The translations under genes and the position numbers were made by a program. The notes under the pieces are model-generated. The model had not been told where the DNA came from. It made no database searches and saw nothing but the letters and a program-made list of their open reading frames with translations. Source: Paenibacillus sp. SYP-B4298 (GTDB taxonomy: Bacteria; Bacillota; Bacilli; Paenibacillales; Paenibacillaceae). From it: a DNA stretch of 64,000 bases. The stretch is from NCBI RefSeq assembly GCF_027627475.1, contig NZ_CP115484.1:5855501-5919500 (forward strand). The letters are read 5' to 3'. The stretch's first letter is position 1. Every line of letters begins with the position of its first letter. Positions 1-9,743 of the stretch are shown here, piece after piece.

Positions 1-217
1 GGCCGACCTCCTCGGCAGTAATGCTGGCCACGAGATCATAGAAGGGGCGAAGCTTGCTCTTGCCGCGGAAATTGAACGATTGGTAGAGATAATTGTTCAG
101 GGTGGACATCTCGCCGAATCGCCCGCCCATCAACTCCTGGGTAGCCGCAGCGGCATTGGCATCGGGGTAGGTGGTGCCGGGCAGATCAATCGCAAGCTTG
201 TTAATGCGGGTAAACAA
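1..217 (-). CDS. Manganese catalase, N-terminal part (cut by window edge)
   Basis: Non-haem dimanganese catalases convert hydrogen peroxide to water and oxygen; Bacillales members include the spore-coat CotJC type. Read on the minus strand from a TTG at 215-217, with GAGGTGAT just upstream, the 72 visible residues begin LFTRINKLAIDLPG and contain ELMGGRFGEMSTLNNYL and end in SITAEEVG. The family carries manganese-binding glutamates in the GE(M/L)ST-like helix and in the AEEVGH motif; both are visible near residues 36 and 69-70, and the window ends just before the expected histidine. The gene diverges from radA. In B. subtilis the clpC operon precedes radA, so this neighbour is unusual. Family assignment is from motif recognition on a partial sequence. 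Confidence 0.85.
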   Translation of the reverse strand, partial: MFTRINKLAIDLPGTTYPDANAAAATQELMGGRFGEMSTLNNYLYQSFNFRGKSKLRPFYDLVASITAEEVG

Positions 218-584
218 CGAAGATCACCTCATTTCAATCAGAATAGCCGCTCGGAAGACGGCTTCCAGTTGCTTTTTGTTCTACCCCAACATATGAGAAA
301 TCCGACCAACCTAGACCAGTCAAAGCCGCGGTGTTGTCCTTGAGAGGACACGTATAATGCGCTGATTAAGCAGGGAACAGTGTCGTCAAGAGTTGTTTTT
401 ATGCGCCCATAGTCTCAATTTTGCTGATTGCTGGAATGGGCTGGATAGGTTGGTGTACAATATAGGCAGCGAAGGCTGAACTATTCGCAGGTCAGAGTGT
501 GAGGCGCTCTGCTGGCGGGATGCGGCTCGTTTTCGTGGTGCGCCATCCACGCAATGAAAATTACTGAGCTAAAAGGAGCCGCTA
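218..584. other. Intergenic region between divergent catalase and radA
   Basis: No convincing gene is seen. It must hold the promoters of both divergent genes. Two plus-strand -10-like hexamers are present, TATAAT at 353-358 and TACAAT at 456-461, but neither has a good -35 at 16-18 bases, so no radA promoter is assigned. The short open frame at 80-343 overlaps the catalase start and is taken as chance. Confidence 0.5.
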
Positions 585-1952
585 ATGGCTAAAATAAAAA
601 TAAAGTTTTGCTGTACCGAATGCGGCACGGAGGCTCCCAAGTGGTTAGGCAAATGCCCCGGATGCGGCGCATGGAATACGATGGTGGAGGAGAAGGAGAC
701 AGAGGTTCGCACGCAGGGCATGAAATCTTCGATTGTCGGCACGAAAGAAAAGCCGCAGTCCATCATAAATATAGAAGGCAGCCAGGAGCCTCGAATCGAG
801 ACCCGGCTCGGGGAGCTGAACCGGGTATTGGGCGGCGGCGTAGTGCCTGGCTCGCTCATTCTGGTTGGAGGCGATCCGGGTATCGGCAAGTCGACGCTGC
901 TCTTGCAGACCTCTCACGCCCTAGCCTCAAAGGGGCTGACGGTGCTGTATGTATCGGGGGAGGAGTCCGTGCGGCAGACGCGATTGCGGGCGGACCGCCT
1001 CGGGGCGTTGTCTGCATCGCTCTATGTACTCTGTGAGACGAATCTGGAGCTGATCGACGAGGCGATCGAGTCCGTATCGCCCGATCTGCTCGTGATTGAC
1101 TCGATTCAGACGGTATATGAGCCTTCTGTCCAGTCGGCGCCCGGCAGTGTGGCGCAGGTGCGGGAATGCACGGCGCATTTCATGCGGATCGCCAAGGTGC
1201 GGGGCATCGCGACGGTGCTGGTCGGACATGTCACCAAGGAAGGGGCGATCGCAGGCCCGCGGCTGCTGGAGCATATGGTGGACTGCGTGCTGTACTTCGA
1301 AGGCGAGCGCCATCATTCGTATCGGCTGCTGCGTGCGGTGAAGAACCGCTTCGGCTCGACGAATGAAATCGGCATCTTCGAGATGCAAGAGAGCGGGCTG
1401 CGTGAGGTGACGAATCCGTCGGAGCTGTTCCTGTCGGAGCGTCCGCTGGGGGTGTCCGGCTCGACGGTCGTTGCGAGCATGGAGGGAACGCGTCCGGTGC
1501 TGGTCGAGCTGCAGGCGCTGGTGGCCACGACGAACTTCCCTTCGCCGCGGCGGATGAGCACGGGCATCGACCATCACCGGATGGCGCTCATTATTGCGGT
1601 GCTGGAGAAACGGATGGGGATGTTCCTTCAGAATCAGGATGCTTATCTTAATGTAGCCGGAGGCGTCAAGCTTGATGAGCCGGCAGTGGATCTTGCGGCT
1701 GCGGTCAGTCTGGCCTCCAGCTTCCGCGACGTTCCAACCAAGCCATATGATGTCATCTTCGGCGAGGTGGGGTTGACGGGAGAGGTGAGAGCAGTCAGCC
1801 GCGCCGAGCAGCGTGTCAAGGAGGCCGAGAAGCTTGGCTTCAAGCGTATCATTATGCCCGAGAAGAGCTTGAAGGGCTGGAAGCCGCCATCTGGCATTGA
1901 AATTATTGGTGTAAGTACGGTATCCGAAGCGCTCGCAGCGGCGCTCAGCTAG
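585..1952 (+). CDS. radA: DNA repair protein RadA (Sms)
   Basis: RadA is a RecA-related, hexameric DNA-dependent ATPase that drives branch migration in recombination repair and, in Bacillus, natural transformation. The 455 residues show the full family layout: an N-terminal C4 zinc finger (CTEC at 10-13, CPGC at 24-27), Walker [11 protein letters not shown] at about 95-104, the RadA-specific KNRFG motif near 255, and a C-terminal Lon-protease-like domain. Length is normal. The ATG at 585 follows AAAAGGAG. disA starts 15 bases after the stop, and the radA-disA pair is conserved in Bacillales, where RadA is reported to act on DisA. The upstream clpC partner is not adjacent here. Confidence 0.97.
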   Translation: MAKIKIKFCCTECGTEAPKWLGKCPGCGAWNTMVEEKETEVRTQGMKSSIVGTKEKPQSIINIEGSQEPRIETRLGELNRVLGGGVVPGSLILVGGDPGIGKSTLLLQTSHALASKGLTVLYVSGEESVRQTRLRADRLGALSASLYVLCETNLELIDEAIESVSPDLLVIDSIQTVYEPSVQSAPGSVAQVRECTAHFMRIAKVRGIATVLVGHVTKEGAIAGPRLLEHMVDCVLYFEGERHHSYRLLRAVKNRFGSTNEIGIFEMQESGLREVTNPSELFLSERPLGVSGSTVVASMEGTRPVLVELQALVATTNFPSPRRMSTGIDHHRMALIIAVLEKRMGMFLQNQDAYLNVAGGVKLDEPAVDLAAAVSLASSFRDVPTKPYDVIFGEVGLTGEVRAVSRAEQRVKEAEKLGFKRIIMPEKSLKGWKPPSGIEIIGVSTVSEALAAALS

Positions 1953-1967
1953 AGAGGGGGGCCAAAC

Positions 1968-3047
1968 ATGACGAAAGAATTAAACCACCAGGAAATGATG
2001 AATCAACTGCTGCCTTTGGTTGCGCCCGGAACAGCCTTTCGCGAAGGGCTGGAGAACGTGCTGCGGGCCAAGACAGGCGCGTTGCTCGTAGTGGGGTATA
2101 GCCCCGAGGTGATGGAGCTTGTGGATGGAGGGTTCTCTATCAACTGCGATTTTTCACCAAACTATCTGTATGAGCTGGCCAAGATGGATGGAGCGATCAT
2201 CCTGAGTGAGGATTTCCGCCGCATCCTGTTCGCCAATACCCAGTTGATCCCGAACAGCAGCATTCCATCGAGCGAGACGGGCATCCGGCACCGGACAGCC
2301 GAGCGAGTGGCCAAGCAGACAGGCAAGCTTGTAGTATCCATCTCGCAGAGAAGAAATATTATTACCCTATATCAAGGCAGCATGCGCTATTCGCTCAAGG
2401 AGATTGGCGTAATCTTGACCAAGGCGAATCAGGCGATTCAGACGCTGGAGAAATATAAGGCGGTGCTGAATCAGAGCTTTACCAATCTGTCTGCCTCCGA
2501 ATTCGAAGAATTGGTTACGCTCCAGGAGGTCGCCAACGTTATTCAGCGGGTGGAGATGGTGCTGCGCATCAAGACGGAGATTAACCGTTATGTCAATGAG
2601 CTGGGCACGGAGGGGCGGCTGATCAGCATGCAGATGGAGGAGCTGGTTGGGGGCGTAGAGGAGGATGCCTGGTTCTTGCTCAAGGATTACTCGCGGGACA
2701 ACAGCGACGAGAAGATCAAGGAGATTCGTGCCGCTCTGAAAAAAATCAGCTCCGAGGAGCTGCTGGATATTCACCAGATCATCCGCCTGCTGGGGTACCC
2801 GTACACGATCTCGGTTACCGAGGAAGCCATCCAGCCACGTGGCTATCGTCTGCTTAATAAGATTCCGCGGCTGCCGATGGTCATCGTGCATAATCTGGTG
2901 GAGCGGTTCCGTCATTTGCCCAACATCATTGCTGCGACGATCCATCAACTGGATGAGGTGGATGGCATCGGAGAGGTGCGTGCAAGAGCGATCAAGGAGG
3001 GCCTGAAGCGAATTCAGGATCAAGTGTTCATTGACAGACAAATCTAA
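1968..3047 (+). CDS. disA: DNA integrity scanning diadenylate cyclase DisA
   Basis: DisA condenses two ATP into the second messenger cyclic di-AMP and moves along DNA, pausing at recombination intermediates to report damage. The 359 residues carry the catalytic DGA motif at 74-76 ([14 protein letters not shown]) and the RHR motif at 107-109 ([13 protein letters not shown]), then a helical spine, and a C-terminal HhH DNA-binding domain around [17 protein letters not shown]. Length and motif spacing match the octameric family. The ribosome site GAGAGGGGGG lies just before the ATG. It is probably co-transcribed with radA. Confidence 0.97.
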   Translation: MTKELNHQEMMNQLLPLVAPGTAFREGLENVLRAKTGALLVVGYSPEVMELVDGGFSINCDFSPNYLYELAKMDGAIILSEDFRRILFANTQLIPNSSIPSSETGIRHRTAERVAKQTGKLVVSISQRRNIITLYQGSMRYSLKEIGVILTKANQAIQTLEKYKAVLNQSFTNLSASEFEELVTLQEVANVIQRVEMVLRIKTEINRYVNELGTEGRLISMQMEELVGGVEEDAWFLLKDYSRDNSDEKIKEIRAALKKISSEELLDIHQIIRLLGYPYTISVTEEAIQPRGYRLLNKIPRLPMVIVHNLVERFRHLPNIIAATIHQLDEVDGIGEVRARAIKEGLKRIQDQVFIDRQI

Positions 3048-3149
3048 ATCCCATACAATGTTAAGATGGTTGTTTTGTAATGGTTTGGGAAAATCTGTTC
3101 AGAACGATTAAAGATCGCTATGGGCATAGTAAAGATGAGGTGGAAATTG

Positions 3150-3887
3150 ATGATAACGAAATCGATACCGAGTCTTTTTACGGTTGGGAATTTGTTTTTG
3201 GGTATTGTGGCGATTATTCTGGTGTTCAACGAGGAGCCGGTCTACGCTGCTATTATGGTGCTGATTGCGATGCTGCTTGATGGCGTCGACGGCAGAGTTG
3301 CACGAGCGTTGAATGTGACGAGTGAATTCGGTAAGGAGCTGGATTCTTTATCCGATGTCATTTCTTTTGGGGTAGCTCCTGCTTTTATTATGTATGTTGT
3401 TGCTTTTCAGAACCTGAGTCCGGCCGCCGGCTGGATTGTTACGGCGCTGTTCCCGATCTGCGGGGCGCTGCGGCTTGCTAGATTTAATGTCATCTCCGGT
3501 ACGCCGGGTTATTTTATTGGATTGCCTATTCCGGCCGCTGGCGGCGTGCTCTGTACGCTCGCTCTGTTCTACAAGAGTATACCCGTGTCGGTGCTGGTAA
3601 TCAGTATGCTGGTGCTGTCCTATCTGATGGTGAGCAACATTCGCTATCCGAGCTTCAAGAAGGTGAGTGTATCCAAGGGCGCGCTATGGGTGATTCCGAT
3701 TATTATCATCGCAGCAGTCGTGCTGGGGCTGCTGTATAGCGAGCATCTCGCCAAAATTATTTTTGTACCGCTCTTGCTCTACGCGCTGTACGGGTTAAAA
3801 AAAAACGTTAAGCTCCGTCTTCTTCGCATCAAGCGCAAAAATCGTCAACAGGTAGAGGAGCCTCTATCGTCTGACCAGAGCGCATAA
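3150..3887 (+). CDS. pssA: CDP-diacylglycerol-serine O-phosphatidyltransferase
   Basis: This membrane enzyme makes phosphatidylserine from CDP-diacylglycerol and L-serine, the first step toward phosphatidylethanolamine. The CDP-alcohol phosphotransferase signature is complete: DGVDGRVARAL followed by EFGKELDSLSD, giving the DG-AR-G-D-D pattern near residues 45-70. Several hydrophobic segments follow, and the tail is basic (LKKNVKLRLLRIKRKNR). The open frame reaches back to 3120, but the ATG at 3150 is chosen because GAGGTGG sits seven bases upstream and the product then starts MITKSIPSLFTVGN, as in relatives. It lies about 100 bases after disA. B. subtilis keeps pssA elsewhere, so the position differs from that reference. 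Confidence 0.92.
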   Translation: MITKSIPSLFTVGNLFLGIVAIILVFNEEPVYAAIMVLIAMLLDGVDGRVARALNVTSEFGKELDSLSDVISFGVAPAFIMYVVAFQNLSPAAGWIVTALFPICGALRLARFNVISGTPGYFIGLPIPAAGGVLCTLALFYKSIPVSVLVISMLVLSYLMVSNIRYPSFKKVSVSKGALWVIPIIIIAAVVLGLLYSEHLAKIIFVPLLLYALYGLKKNVKLRLLRIKRKNRQQVEEPLSSDQSA

Positions 3888-3947
3888 AGGCCGAGCTAAG
3901 CTCATAACGGCTACAATGAGAGAATTTGTATACATTATGTAACATTA

Positions 3948-3989
3948 AACAAACGGCTTATCCGCCATGATGCGGATAAGCCGTTTGTT
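3948..3989. terminator. Bidirectional hairpin terminator between convergent genes
   Basis: An 18-bp perfect stem (3948-3965 with 3972-3989) closes a 6-base loop. It lies between pssA and the convergent minus-strand gene. The T-rich side is weak on the plus strand (TTGTT); on the minus strand the stem is followed by GTTTAATGTT. It probably serves both genes. Confidence 0.8.
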
Positions 3990-4031
3990 GTTATGGAGGG
4001 GATGTGCGTGTAACCCCGCTTCCGCTGGTTA

Positions 4032-4427
4032 TTAGCTAAGCTTGAACAAGCCCAGTGTGGCACACTTCTGCGTCTCATGATCCACGACATCATTCAGGTT
4101 AATCTCCAGCAGGTTGCATAAGGCAGACATGTAGAAGAGATTGCGTCCCAGCTCATCCTTCACGGTATCTCTGCAAACCTCACACAACTCTCCAGACAGA
4201 TGATTTTCCACATTGCTCTTCGCTTCCTGCAGGTCGGTATCATTCGGGAAATTCTGCTTGCGGGCTTGGAGCTGAATGCAACCGCACTCCGTCACCGCTT
4301 TGGTAACGGCGCGGTTCACAGTGGCCCCAGTCTGTCCGTACTTGGACATGACATCCATCAGGCTGCGATGACGTAGCAGTAATTCGGATACTTGTTGCTG
4401 CAGATGTTCCAGTGTAGGCGTACTCAT
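4032..4427 (-). CDS. Conserved Bacillales protein of unknown function, MazG-like helix motif
   Basis: A 131-residue soluble protein starting MSTPTLEHLQQQVSELLL; the ATG is supported by GGTGGG just upstream. It is largely helical with no signal peptide or membrane segment. Two features stand out. First, two cysteine pairs (TECGC near residue 60 and LCEVC near residue 94) could bind metal or form a disulfide. Second, ELGRNLFYMSALCNLLEINL resembles the helix of MazG/NTP-pyrophosphohydrolase-like folds (pattern ELGDxLxYLxxLAxxLGIDL), although the upstream acidic metal motif is not obvious. I recall similar Paenibacillus proteins annotated only as a domain of unknown function (possibly DUF1573); this is uncertain. 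It is transcribed alone from the promoter at 4464-4493. Confidence 0.75.
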   Translation of the reverse strand: MSTPTLEHLQQQVSELLLRHRSLMDVMSKYGQTGATVNRAVTKAVTECGCIQLQARKQNFPNDTDLQEAKSNVENHLSGELCEVCRDTVKDELGRNLFYMSALCNLLEINLNDVVDHETQKCATLGLFKLS

Positions 4428-4463
4428 TTTCCCACCTCTTTCAATTTTTGCTGCACTGACTCC

Positions 4464-4493
4464 ATTATAGAATAACGCTAAGGGAAATGACAA
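4464..4493 (-). promoter_or_regulatory. Sigma-A promoter of the small minus-strand gene
   Basis: On the minus strand, -35 TTGTCA (4488-4493) and -10 TATAAT (4464-4469) are separated by 18 bases. It points into the gene at 4032-4427 and leaves a leader of about 30 bases. Confidence 0.8.
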
Positions 4494-4582
4494 AGTTGTT
4501 TGTCGTAAACATGTGGAAAAAAATTGAAGGGAGCGATTAGCTTGCCCTGAAATGGTCATACTTGTAATGGAGGTGTTCGCAA

Positions 4583-5680
4583 ATGTTAAAACGAATTATA
4601 CAGCTATTTGGCATCATTACAGGTGGATATGCGGGAGCATGGCTGCACAGCAGCTTGAGCGGTCAAGGCGCCTGGGGAGAACCGGCTCTGTTCATGGCCA
4701 AGAGTGGCGCGTTGTACTATTCCAGCATCGGGCTCGGAATGTTCGGCGGTCTGATCGCCGCCGGGATCGCTGCCGAGCCGCTCATCGGTCTGCTGCAGCG
4801 TACAGCGGACAGGCTGGCAGAGCTGTCCATGGGGGAGCTGGCTGCCCGTGGCGCAGGATTGCTCGGTGGTCTGGTTATGGCGGCGCTGCTGTCGCCTGCC
4901 CTGTCTGGCTGGCAGGAGGCGGGGGGTATTCTGTCGGCAGCGCTCATGGTGCTGCTTGGCTATGTTGGTCTGCGCATCGGAATGCTCAAGCAGGACGAGC
5001 TGACTGCAGGCTATACAGCCTTTATGGAATCCCGTGCTAGCAAGCGGGAGGAGCCGTATGAATCTGGCTTTGAGGAGCATAAAATTTTGGATACCAGTGT
5101 AATTATAGATGGCCGAATTGCGGATATATGCAAGACCGGATTCATTGAGGGGACGCTGGTTATACCTGAATTTGTGCTGGAGGAGCTACAGCATATCGCT
5201 GATTCCTCCGATCTGCTGAAGCGGAACCGCGGGAGGCGCGGCCTGGATATTCTGAACAAGATTCAGAAGGAGCTGGATGTTCGGGTGCTCGTATACGAGG
5301 GAGACTATGAGGAGATCGGCGAGGTGGACAGCAAGCTGGTGAAGCTGGCCAAGGCGCTCGGCGGCAAGGTGGTCACCAATGACTTCAATCTGAACAAGGT
5401 GTGTGAGCTGCAAGGGGTGTCCGTGCTTAATATTAACGATCTGGCTAATGCGGTCAAGCCGGTGGTGCTGCCAGGTGAGGAGATTGTCGTCCAGGTGATC
5501 AAGGATGGCAAGGAGCATGGGCAGGGTGTCGCCTATCTTGATGACGGTACGATGATTGTAGTAGAGGGTGGACGGGAGTTCATCGGCACGACGATGGAGG
5601 TGCTGGTGACCAGTGTACTGCAGACTTCGGCAGGACGAATGATCTTTGCCAAGCCAAAGCTGCTGGAGAAGGCGCAATAG
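4583..5680 (+). CDS. yacL: PIN/TRAM domain membrane protein (YacL type)
   Basis: A 365-residue protein with hydrophobic N-terminal segments (about residues 1-135), a cytoplasmic PIN-like nuclease domain (about 165-290) and a C-terminal TRAM RNA-binding domain (about 295-360). PIN acidic residues are visible: D in [12 protein letters not shown] in VLEELQ, D in VDSKL and D in TNDFN. The layout and position between the disA region and ispD match B. subtilis YacL. The precise role is unknown; PIN domains usually cut RNA. GGAGGTG precedes the ATG. Between its stop and ispD there are 150 bases with no gene. Confidence 0.9.
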   Translation: MLKRIIQLFGIITGGYAGAWLHSSLSGQGAWGEPALFMAKSGALYYSSIGLGMFGGLIAAGIAAEPLIGLLQRTADRLAELSMGELAARGAGLLGGLVMAALLSPALSGWQEAGGILSAALMVLLGYVGLRIGMLKQDELTAGYTAFMESRASKREEPYESGFEEHKILDTSVIIDGRIADICKTGFIEGTLVIPEFVLEELQHIADSSDLLKRNRGRRGLDILNKIQKELDVRVLVYEGDYEEIGEVDSKLVKLAKALGGKVVTNDFNLNKVCELQGVSVLNINDLANAVKPVVLPGEEIVVQVIKDGKEHGQGVAYLDDGTMIVVEGGREFIGTTMEVLVTSVLQTSAGRMIFAKPKLLEKAQ

Positions 5681-5830
5681 CCCTGCGATTGTGGTATGAT
5701 AGAGGGAAGAAGGATCATATCATGAAGCGAGGGCGGCATTGGCATTACGCCGGCGGCGCTGGGGAGACCCTGCGCCTTCGGCTGTTTGTGCTGATGCCAT
5801 CTCTGGCGAGGCATGAAGGCAGGGAGCATA

Positions 5831-6544
5831 ATGGACAAGCAAGCTGTATGGGGGGCTGTAATCGTCGCCGCAGGCAAGGGCAAGCGGATGGGTTCGGCGA
5901 TAAGCAAGCAATATTTGCCGCTGGCAGGCAAGCCGATTCTAGTCCATACGCTGGAGGCGTTCGAGCGGCTGAATCAGGTCTTTGAAATCGCGCTGGTAGT
6001 GAGCGAGGACGACGCCGATTATTGTCGCGGTCTTGTGCAGCAGCATGGCTTGCGCAAGGTAAGAGCGGTTGTGGCCGGCGGCGCAGAGCGCCAGGATTCG
6101 GTCTACCGGGGCTTACAGGCGCTGACTGCGCCATGGGTGATGGTACACGATGGCGTCCGTCCGCTGGTAAGCGGCGTTGCCGTCGCGCGCTGCTGCGAGG
6201 CGGCGGTGCAGCATGGCGCTGCTGTGCTTGGCGTACCGGTGAAGGATACGATCAAGCAGGTGAATGCGGAGGGCGTGATCACAGGCACGCCGGACAGACA
6301 GGGGCTGTGGGCGATCCAGACGCCGCAGGCCTTTCGCCGCGAGGTGCTGCAGGAGGCGCTGGAGCGGGCGCTAGCCGAGGGCTTCCTGGGCACCGATGAC
6401 GCGGCTGCTGTCGAGCGCACCGGGGTGGCGGTTGCGGTCGCGGAAGGGGAATATACCAATATTAAAATTACGACGCCGGAGGATCTGCCCCTGGCAGAGC
6501 TGTGGCTGTCGCTGCGCAAGCGGGAAGGGGACTTATCATTATGA
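5831..6544 (+). CDS. ispD: 2-C-methyl-D-erythritol 4-phosphate cytidylyltransferase
   Basis: IspD joins CTP to methylerythritol 4-phosphate, the third step of the MEP isoprenoid pathway. The CTP-binding loop [12 protein letters not shown] is near residues 12-23, and the family motifs HDGVRPLV and TPQAF are present. The frame opens at 5813, but the ATG at 5831 has GGGAG five bases upstream and gives [15 protein letters not shown] (237 residues). Its stop overlaps the ispF start by four bases (ATGA), so the two are translationally coupled. The sequence is more GC-rich than the ribosomal genes of this window. Confidence 0.95.
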   Translation: MDKQAVWGAVIVAAGKGKRMGSAISKQYLPLAGKPILVHTLEAFERLNQVFEIALVVSEDDADYCRGLVQQHGLRKVRAVVAGGAERQDSVYRGLQALTAPWVMVHDGVRPLVSGVAVARCCEAAVQHGAAVLGVPVKDTIKQVNAEGVITGTPDRQGLWAIQTPQAFRREVLQEALERALAEGFLGTDDAAAVERTGVAVAVAEGEYTNIKITTPEDLPLAELWLSLRKREGDLSL

Positions 6545-7023
6545 TTCGAGTAGGACAAGGCTTTGATGTGCATCAACTGGTAGAGGGTAGACCATGTATT
6601 ATCGGCGGCGTGACGCTGCCGTATGAGAAGGGGCTGCTCGGCCATTCCGACGCTGACGTGCTGCTTCATGCAATTAGCGATGCCGTGTTGGGTGCGCTGG
6701 GACTGGGCGACATCGGCAAGCACTTTCCAGATACCGATCCGGCCTTCAAGGATGCGGACAGTCTGAAGCTGCTGGAGCGGGTGTGGGCGCTTGCGAAGGA
6801 GCGCGGCTACAAGCTTGGCAATATCGACTCGACGATTATCGCCCAGAAGCCCAAGATGGCGCCCTACATTCCGCAGATGGCTGAGGTGATCGCGCGCGCG
6901 CTGGAGGCCGACCTGTCGCAGGTCAATGTAAAGGCCACCACGACGGAGCAGCTCGGCTTTGCCGGCCGCGGAGAGGGGATCGCGGCGCAATCGGTTGTCT
7001 GTCTCGTCAAGGATGTGCTATGA
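6541..7023 (+). CDS. ispF: 2-C-methyl-D-erythritol 2,4-cyclodiphosphate synthase
   Basis: IspF cyclises the product of the IspE step in the MEP pathway, releasing CMP. The 160 residues contain the zinc ligands in GFDVHQL (D8 and H10 region) and in [18 protein letters not shown], and the flexible [11 protein letters not shown] loop. The open frame extends to 6502, but the ATG at 6541 fits the family length, overlaps the ispD stop as ATGA and has GGAAGGGG upstream. Trimeric in known relatives. Confidence 0.96.
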   Translation: MIRVGQGFDVHQLVEGRPCIIGGVTLPYEKGLLGHSDADVLLHAISDAVLGALGLGDIGKHFPDTDPAFKDADSLKLLERVWALAKERGYKLGNIDSTIIAQKPKMAPYIPQMAEVIARALEADLSQVNVKATTTEQLGFAGRGEGIAAQSVVCLVKDVL

Positions 7024-7097
7024 TGTGCGTCTGAGTGTGCAACAGCCGCTACAGCGGCTTATAATATACGTTATTACATAAGGGAGAGAATGAAGCG

Positions 7098-8561
7098 ATG
7101 GCACAGGAAGTAAGAGTACGCTATGCCCCTTCGCCAACCGGGCATCTGCATATTGGCAATGCGCGCACGGCGCTGTTCAACTATTTGTTTGCGCGCAAGC
7201 ATGGCGGCAAGCTCATTATTCGCATTGAGGATACCGATGTGAAGCGCAATGTGGCGGGCGGCGAGGAGAATCAGCTAACCTATCTGAAGTGGCTGGGCAT
7301 TAGCTGGGATGAGAGTATTGACGTGGGCGGCGCCTACGGCCCTTACCGTCAGACCGAGCGGCTGGAGCTGTATCGCGAATGCTATGAGCAGTTGCTTCGC
7401 AACGGCCAGGCGTATTACTGCTACTGCACTGAGGAGGAGCTGGAGCAGGAGCGTGAAGAGCAGATGGCACGAGGCGAGACGCCGCGCTATTCTGGACGCC
7501 ATCGCGATCTGACCGCAGAGCAGCGCCAAGCCTTCGAGGCGGAGGGGCGCATCCCAAGCATCCGTTTCCGCGTGCCTGAGGGCAAGCGTTATACGTTCCA
7601 GGATATGGTCAAGGGCGAGATCGGCTTCGATACAGCGGAGATGGGCGATTTCGTCATCGTGAAGAAGGATGGCATTCCGACCTATAATTTTGCTGTCGTT
7701 ATCGATGATCACCAGATGAAGATCAGCCATGTGCTGCGGGGAGAGGATCATATCTCCAACACGCCGCGCCAATTGATGATCTATGAAGCATTAGGCTGGG
7801 AGCCGCCCGTATTCGGCCATATGACGCTGATCGTCAATGAACAGCGCAAGAAGCTGAGCAAGCGCGATGAGTCGATTATCCAGTTTATCGAGCAGTATGA
7901 CGAGCTGGGCTATCTGCCGGAGACGCTGTTCAACTTCATCGCCTTGCTGGGCTGGTCGCCCGAGGGCGAGCAGGAGATGTTCACCCGCGAGGAGCTGGCG
8001 GACATCTTCGACGAATCCCGTCTGAGCAAGAGTCCAGCGGTGTTTGATACGCAGAAGCTGGCCTGGATGAACAATGAATATATTAAGAAAGCGGACACGG
8101 CGCGCATCGTTGATCTATGCCTGCCGCATCTGCAGCGCGCGGGCAAAGCAAGCACGCAGGCGGATGCAGCGGAATATGAATGGGTAAGCGCACTTGTCAA
8201 GCTGTATCAGGATAAGCTGCGCTGCGCGGCCGATATTGTCGAGCTGACCGAGCTGTTCTTCCGCGAGGAGCCAGCAGACGAGGAGGAGGCTGCCGCGGTG
8301 CTGGCCGAGGAGCAGGTGCCTGCGGTGCTGCAGGCGTTCGCCGCTCAGGTAGAGGGCGCAGCGGACGGCGATTTCTCGGCGGATAGCATCAAGGCGATGA
8401 TCAAGGCGGTTCAGCAGCAGACGGGATGCAAGGGCAAGCAACTGTTTATGCCGATTCGCGCTGCGCTGACAGGGCAGACGCATGGCCCGGATCTGAATGA
8501 GACGATCCGATTGCTTGGACGCAGCAAGGTGCTGTCCCGTCTTCAGGCCCGGCTCGGCTAG
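7098..8561 (+). CDS. gltX: Glutamyl-tRNA synthetase
   Basis: Class I aminoacyl-tRNA synthetase that charges tRNA-Glu; in Bacillales it also charges tRNA-Gln for later amidation. The HIGH motif appears as HIGN at residues 18-21 ([17 protein letters not shown]) and the KMSKS loop as KLSKRDES near 252. A YCYC segment (about residue 110) lies where some GluRS bind zinc. The length of 487 residues is normal. A 74-base gap and GGGAGAG separate it from ispF. The downstream cysE-cysS part has its own promoter and T-box leader. Confidence 0.97.
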   Translation: MAQEVRVRYAPSPTGHLHIGNARTALFNYLFARKHGGKLIIRIEDTDVKRNVAGGEENQLTYLKWLGISWDESIDVGGAYGPYRQTERLELYRECYEQLLRNGQAYYCYCTEEELEQEREEQMARGETPRYSGRHRDLTAEQRQAFEAEGRIPSIRFRVPEGKRYTFQDMVKGEIGFDTAEMGDFVIVKKDGIPTYNFAVVIDDHQMKISHVLRGEDHISNTPRQLMIYEALGWEPPVFGHMTLIVNEQRKKLSKRDESIIQFIEQYDELGYLPETLFNFIALLGWSPEGEQEMFTREELADIFDESRLSKSPAVFDTQKLAWMNNEYIKKADTARIVDLCLPHLQRAGKASTQADAAEYEWVSALVKLYQDKLRCAADIVELTELFFREEPADEEEAAAVLAEEQVPAVLQAFAAQVEGAADGDFSADSIKAMIKAVQQQTGCKGKQLFMPIRAALTGQTHGPDLNETIRLLGRSKVLSRLQARLG

Positions 8562-8590
8562 CGGTCGATTCACAGGCTGCATCTTGCCGC

Positions 8591-8619
8591 TTGTCAACCC
8601 TGATGCAAAGGGGTATACT
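8591..8619 (+). promoter_or_regulatory. Sigma-A promoter of the cysE-cysS T-box operon
   Basis: TTGTCA (8591-8596) and TATACT (8614-8619) are 17 bases apart. Transcription would begin near 8626 and run straight into the T-box leader. Confidence 0.85.
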
Positions 8620-8626
8620 AGGTTCA

Positions 8627-8967
8627 AATAATGACGAAACAGGCATAGAACAGGAAAAGTACGTTTTGAAGGGATTCCCAGAGAGGACAACCGCATGCGA
8701 ACCCTGACGCTCTTTGGAGCGCGCATCTTCGCTGCCCGCTGGAAGTTGTCCATTCCCGAAGGCGGAACATGCACCTGGGAGCTTTGCTCCGAGCCGGATA
8801 GATGCGGGCAGAACGCTGCTTGCCTATGCGGGGTAGGCGGCAACGTGACGCTCGCGTTAAGAGCATGTGAGGGATACAGGTGTCAACAGCGGTTGAGCCT
8901 TGTTGTCTGAAGCGAAGTGGAACCACGATGATACGTCTTCGCAGCCATATGGCTGCGAAGATTTTTT
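8627..8967 (+). promoter_or_regulatory. T-box riboswitch leader, tRNA-Cys responsive
   Basis: T-box leaders sense uncharged tRNA and allow readthrough when the amino acid is short. Stem I is visible: GGACAAC (8684-8690) pairs with GTTGTCC, with an AGAGAGG segment on the left arm. A TGC cysteine codon at 8770-8772, followed by A and flanked by a CAGG (8651-8654)/CCTG (8774-8777) basal pairing, is the likely specifier. The T-box element GAAGTGGAACCACGAT lies at 8914-8929. Its UGGA bulge is complementary to UCCA, which fits tRNA-Cys because that tRNA carries U at discriminator position 73. An intrinsic terminator follows at once. Downstream genes are cysE and cysS, so context agrees. Confidence 0.93.
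8936..8967 (+). terminator. T-box regulatory terminator
   Basis: An 11-bp perfect stem (8936-8946 with 8951-8961), loop ATAT, then six T residues. The antiterminator would form between the T-box element and the left arm. Confidence 0.92.
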
Positions 8968-9071
8968 GTTATACAGGACGTTTATTTGAAGCATCGAGGA
9001 AAGCATCCGGCTGGAGCAGGTTATCACGCATCGGAGCGATAACAGATTGTTTTCTGAAAGGGGGGCGTGCT

Positions 9072-9740
9072 ATGTTCAGGCATTTCAAATCGGATATTCA
9101 GGCGGTATTCGAGAATGATCCTGCAGCGCGTAGCAAATTTGAGGTGATCTTCACCTACTCTGGCCTGCATGCGATATGGTGGCATCGAATCGCTCATTTC
9201 CTCTATCGGAAACGGTGGTATACGCTGGCACGGGTCATCTCGCAGGCGAGCCGATTTTTCACGGGTATCGAGATTCATCCTGGCGCTGTCATCGGAGAGC
9301 GGCTGTTTATTGACCACGGGATGGGAGTTGTCATCGGAGAAACCTGTGTGATAGGTGATGATGTGGTCATCTACCAGGGTGTAACGCTCGGAGGAACAGG
9401 CAAGGAGAAGGGCAAGCGGCATCCCACCATTGGCAACGGGGTTGTGGTAGGGTCGGGTGCGAAGGTGCTGGGAAGCTTCACGGTAGGAGAAGGGTCCAGC
9501 ATCGGAGCCAACTCGGTGGTCGTGCGCGAGGTTCCGCCTGGCAGCACGGTCGTTGGCATTCCAGGCAAAATCGTGCGCAGCAACGGCAAGCGCGTCAGTG
9601 ATCGCCTGGATCATAGCCAGCTTCCTGACCCAGTCATTGAGACGTGCCGCAGGCTGCAGCAGGAGCTGGATGAGCTGCGGGAGCAGATGGATAACATGAA
9701 GAAAGAAGCGAGACTGCCGGTGGGCAGCGGAGGAGAGTGA
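9072..9740 (+). CDS. cysE: Serine O-acetyltransferase
   Basis: CysE transfers acetyl from acetyl-CoA to L-serine, making O-acetylserine for cysteine synthesis. The 222 residues show the short Bacillus form: an N-terminal helical part, then left-handed beta-helix hexapeptide repeats ([40 protein letters not shown]), the catalytic histidine region DHGMG and the [14 protein letters not shown] loop. The frame opens at 8880 inside the T-box leader, but the ATG at 9072 has GAAAGGGGGG upstream and matches relatives. The C-terminus is acidic and probably disordered. The cysS start lies three bases after its stop. Confidence 0.96.
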   Translation: MFRHFKSDIQAVFENDPAARSKFEVIFTYSGLHAIWWHRIAHFLYRKRWYTLARVISQASRFFTGIEIHPGAVIGERLFIDHGMGVVIGETCVIGDDVVIYQGVTLGGTGKEKGKRHPTIGNGVVVGSGAKVLGSFTVGEGSSIGANSVVVREVPPGSTVVGIPGKIVRSNGKRVSDRLDHSQLPDPVIETCRRLQQELDELREQMDNMKKEARLPVGSGGE

Positions 9741-9743
9741 CCT

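Noticed and set aside
334-358. radA promoter with TTGTCC and TATAAT
   Set aside because: The spacer is only 13 bases, too short for a sigma-A promoter.
5689-5985. 98-residue plus-strand frame between yacL and ispD
   Set aside because: It overlaps ispD in another frame and has no recognisable motif.
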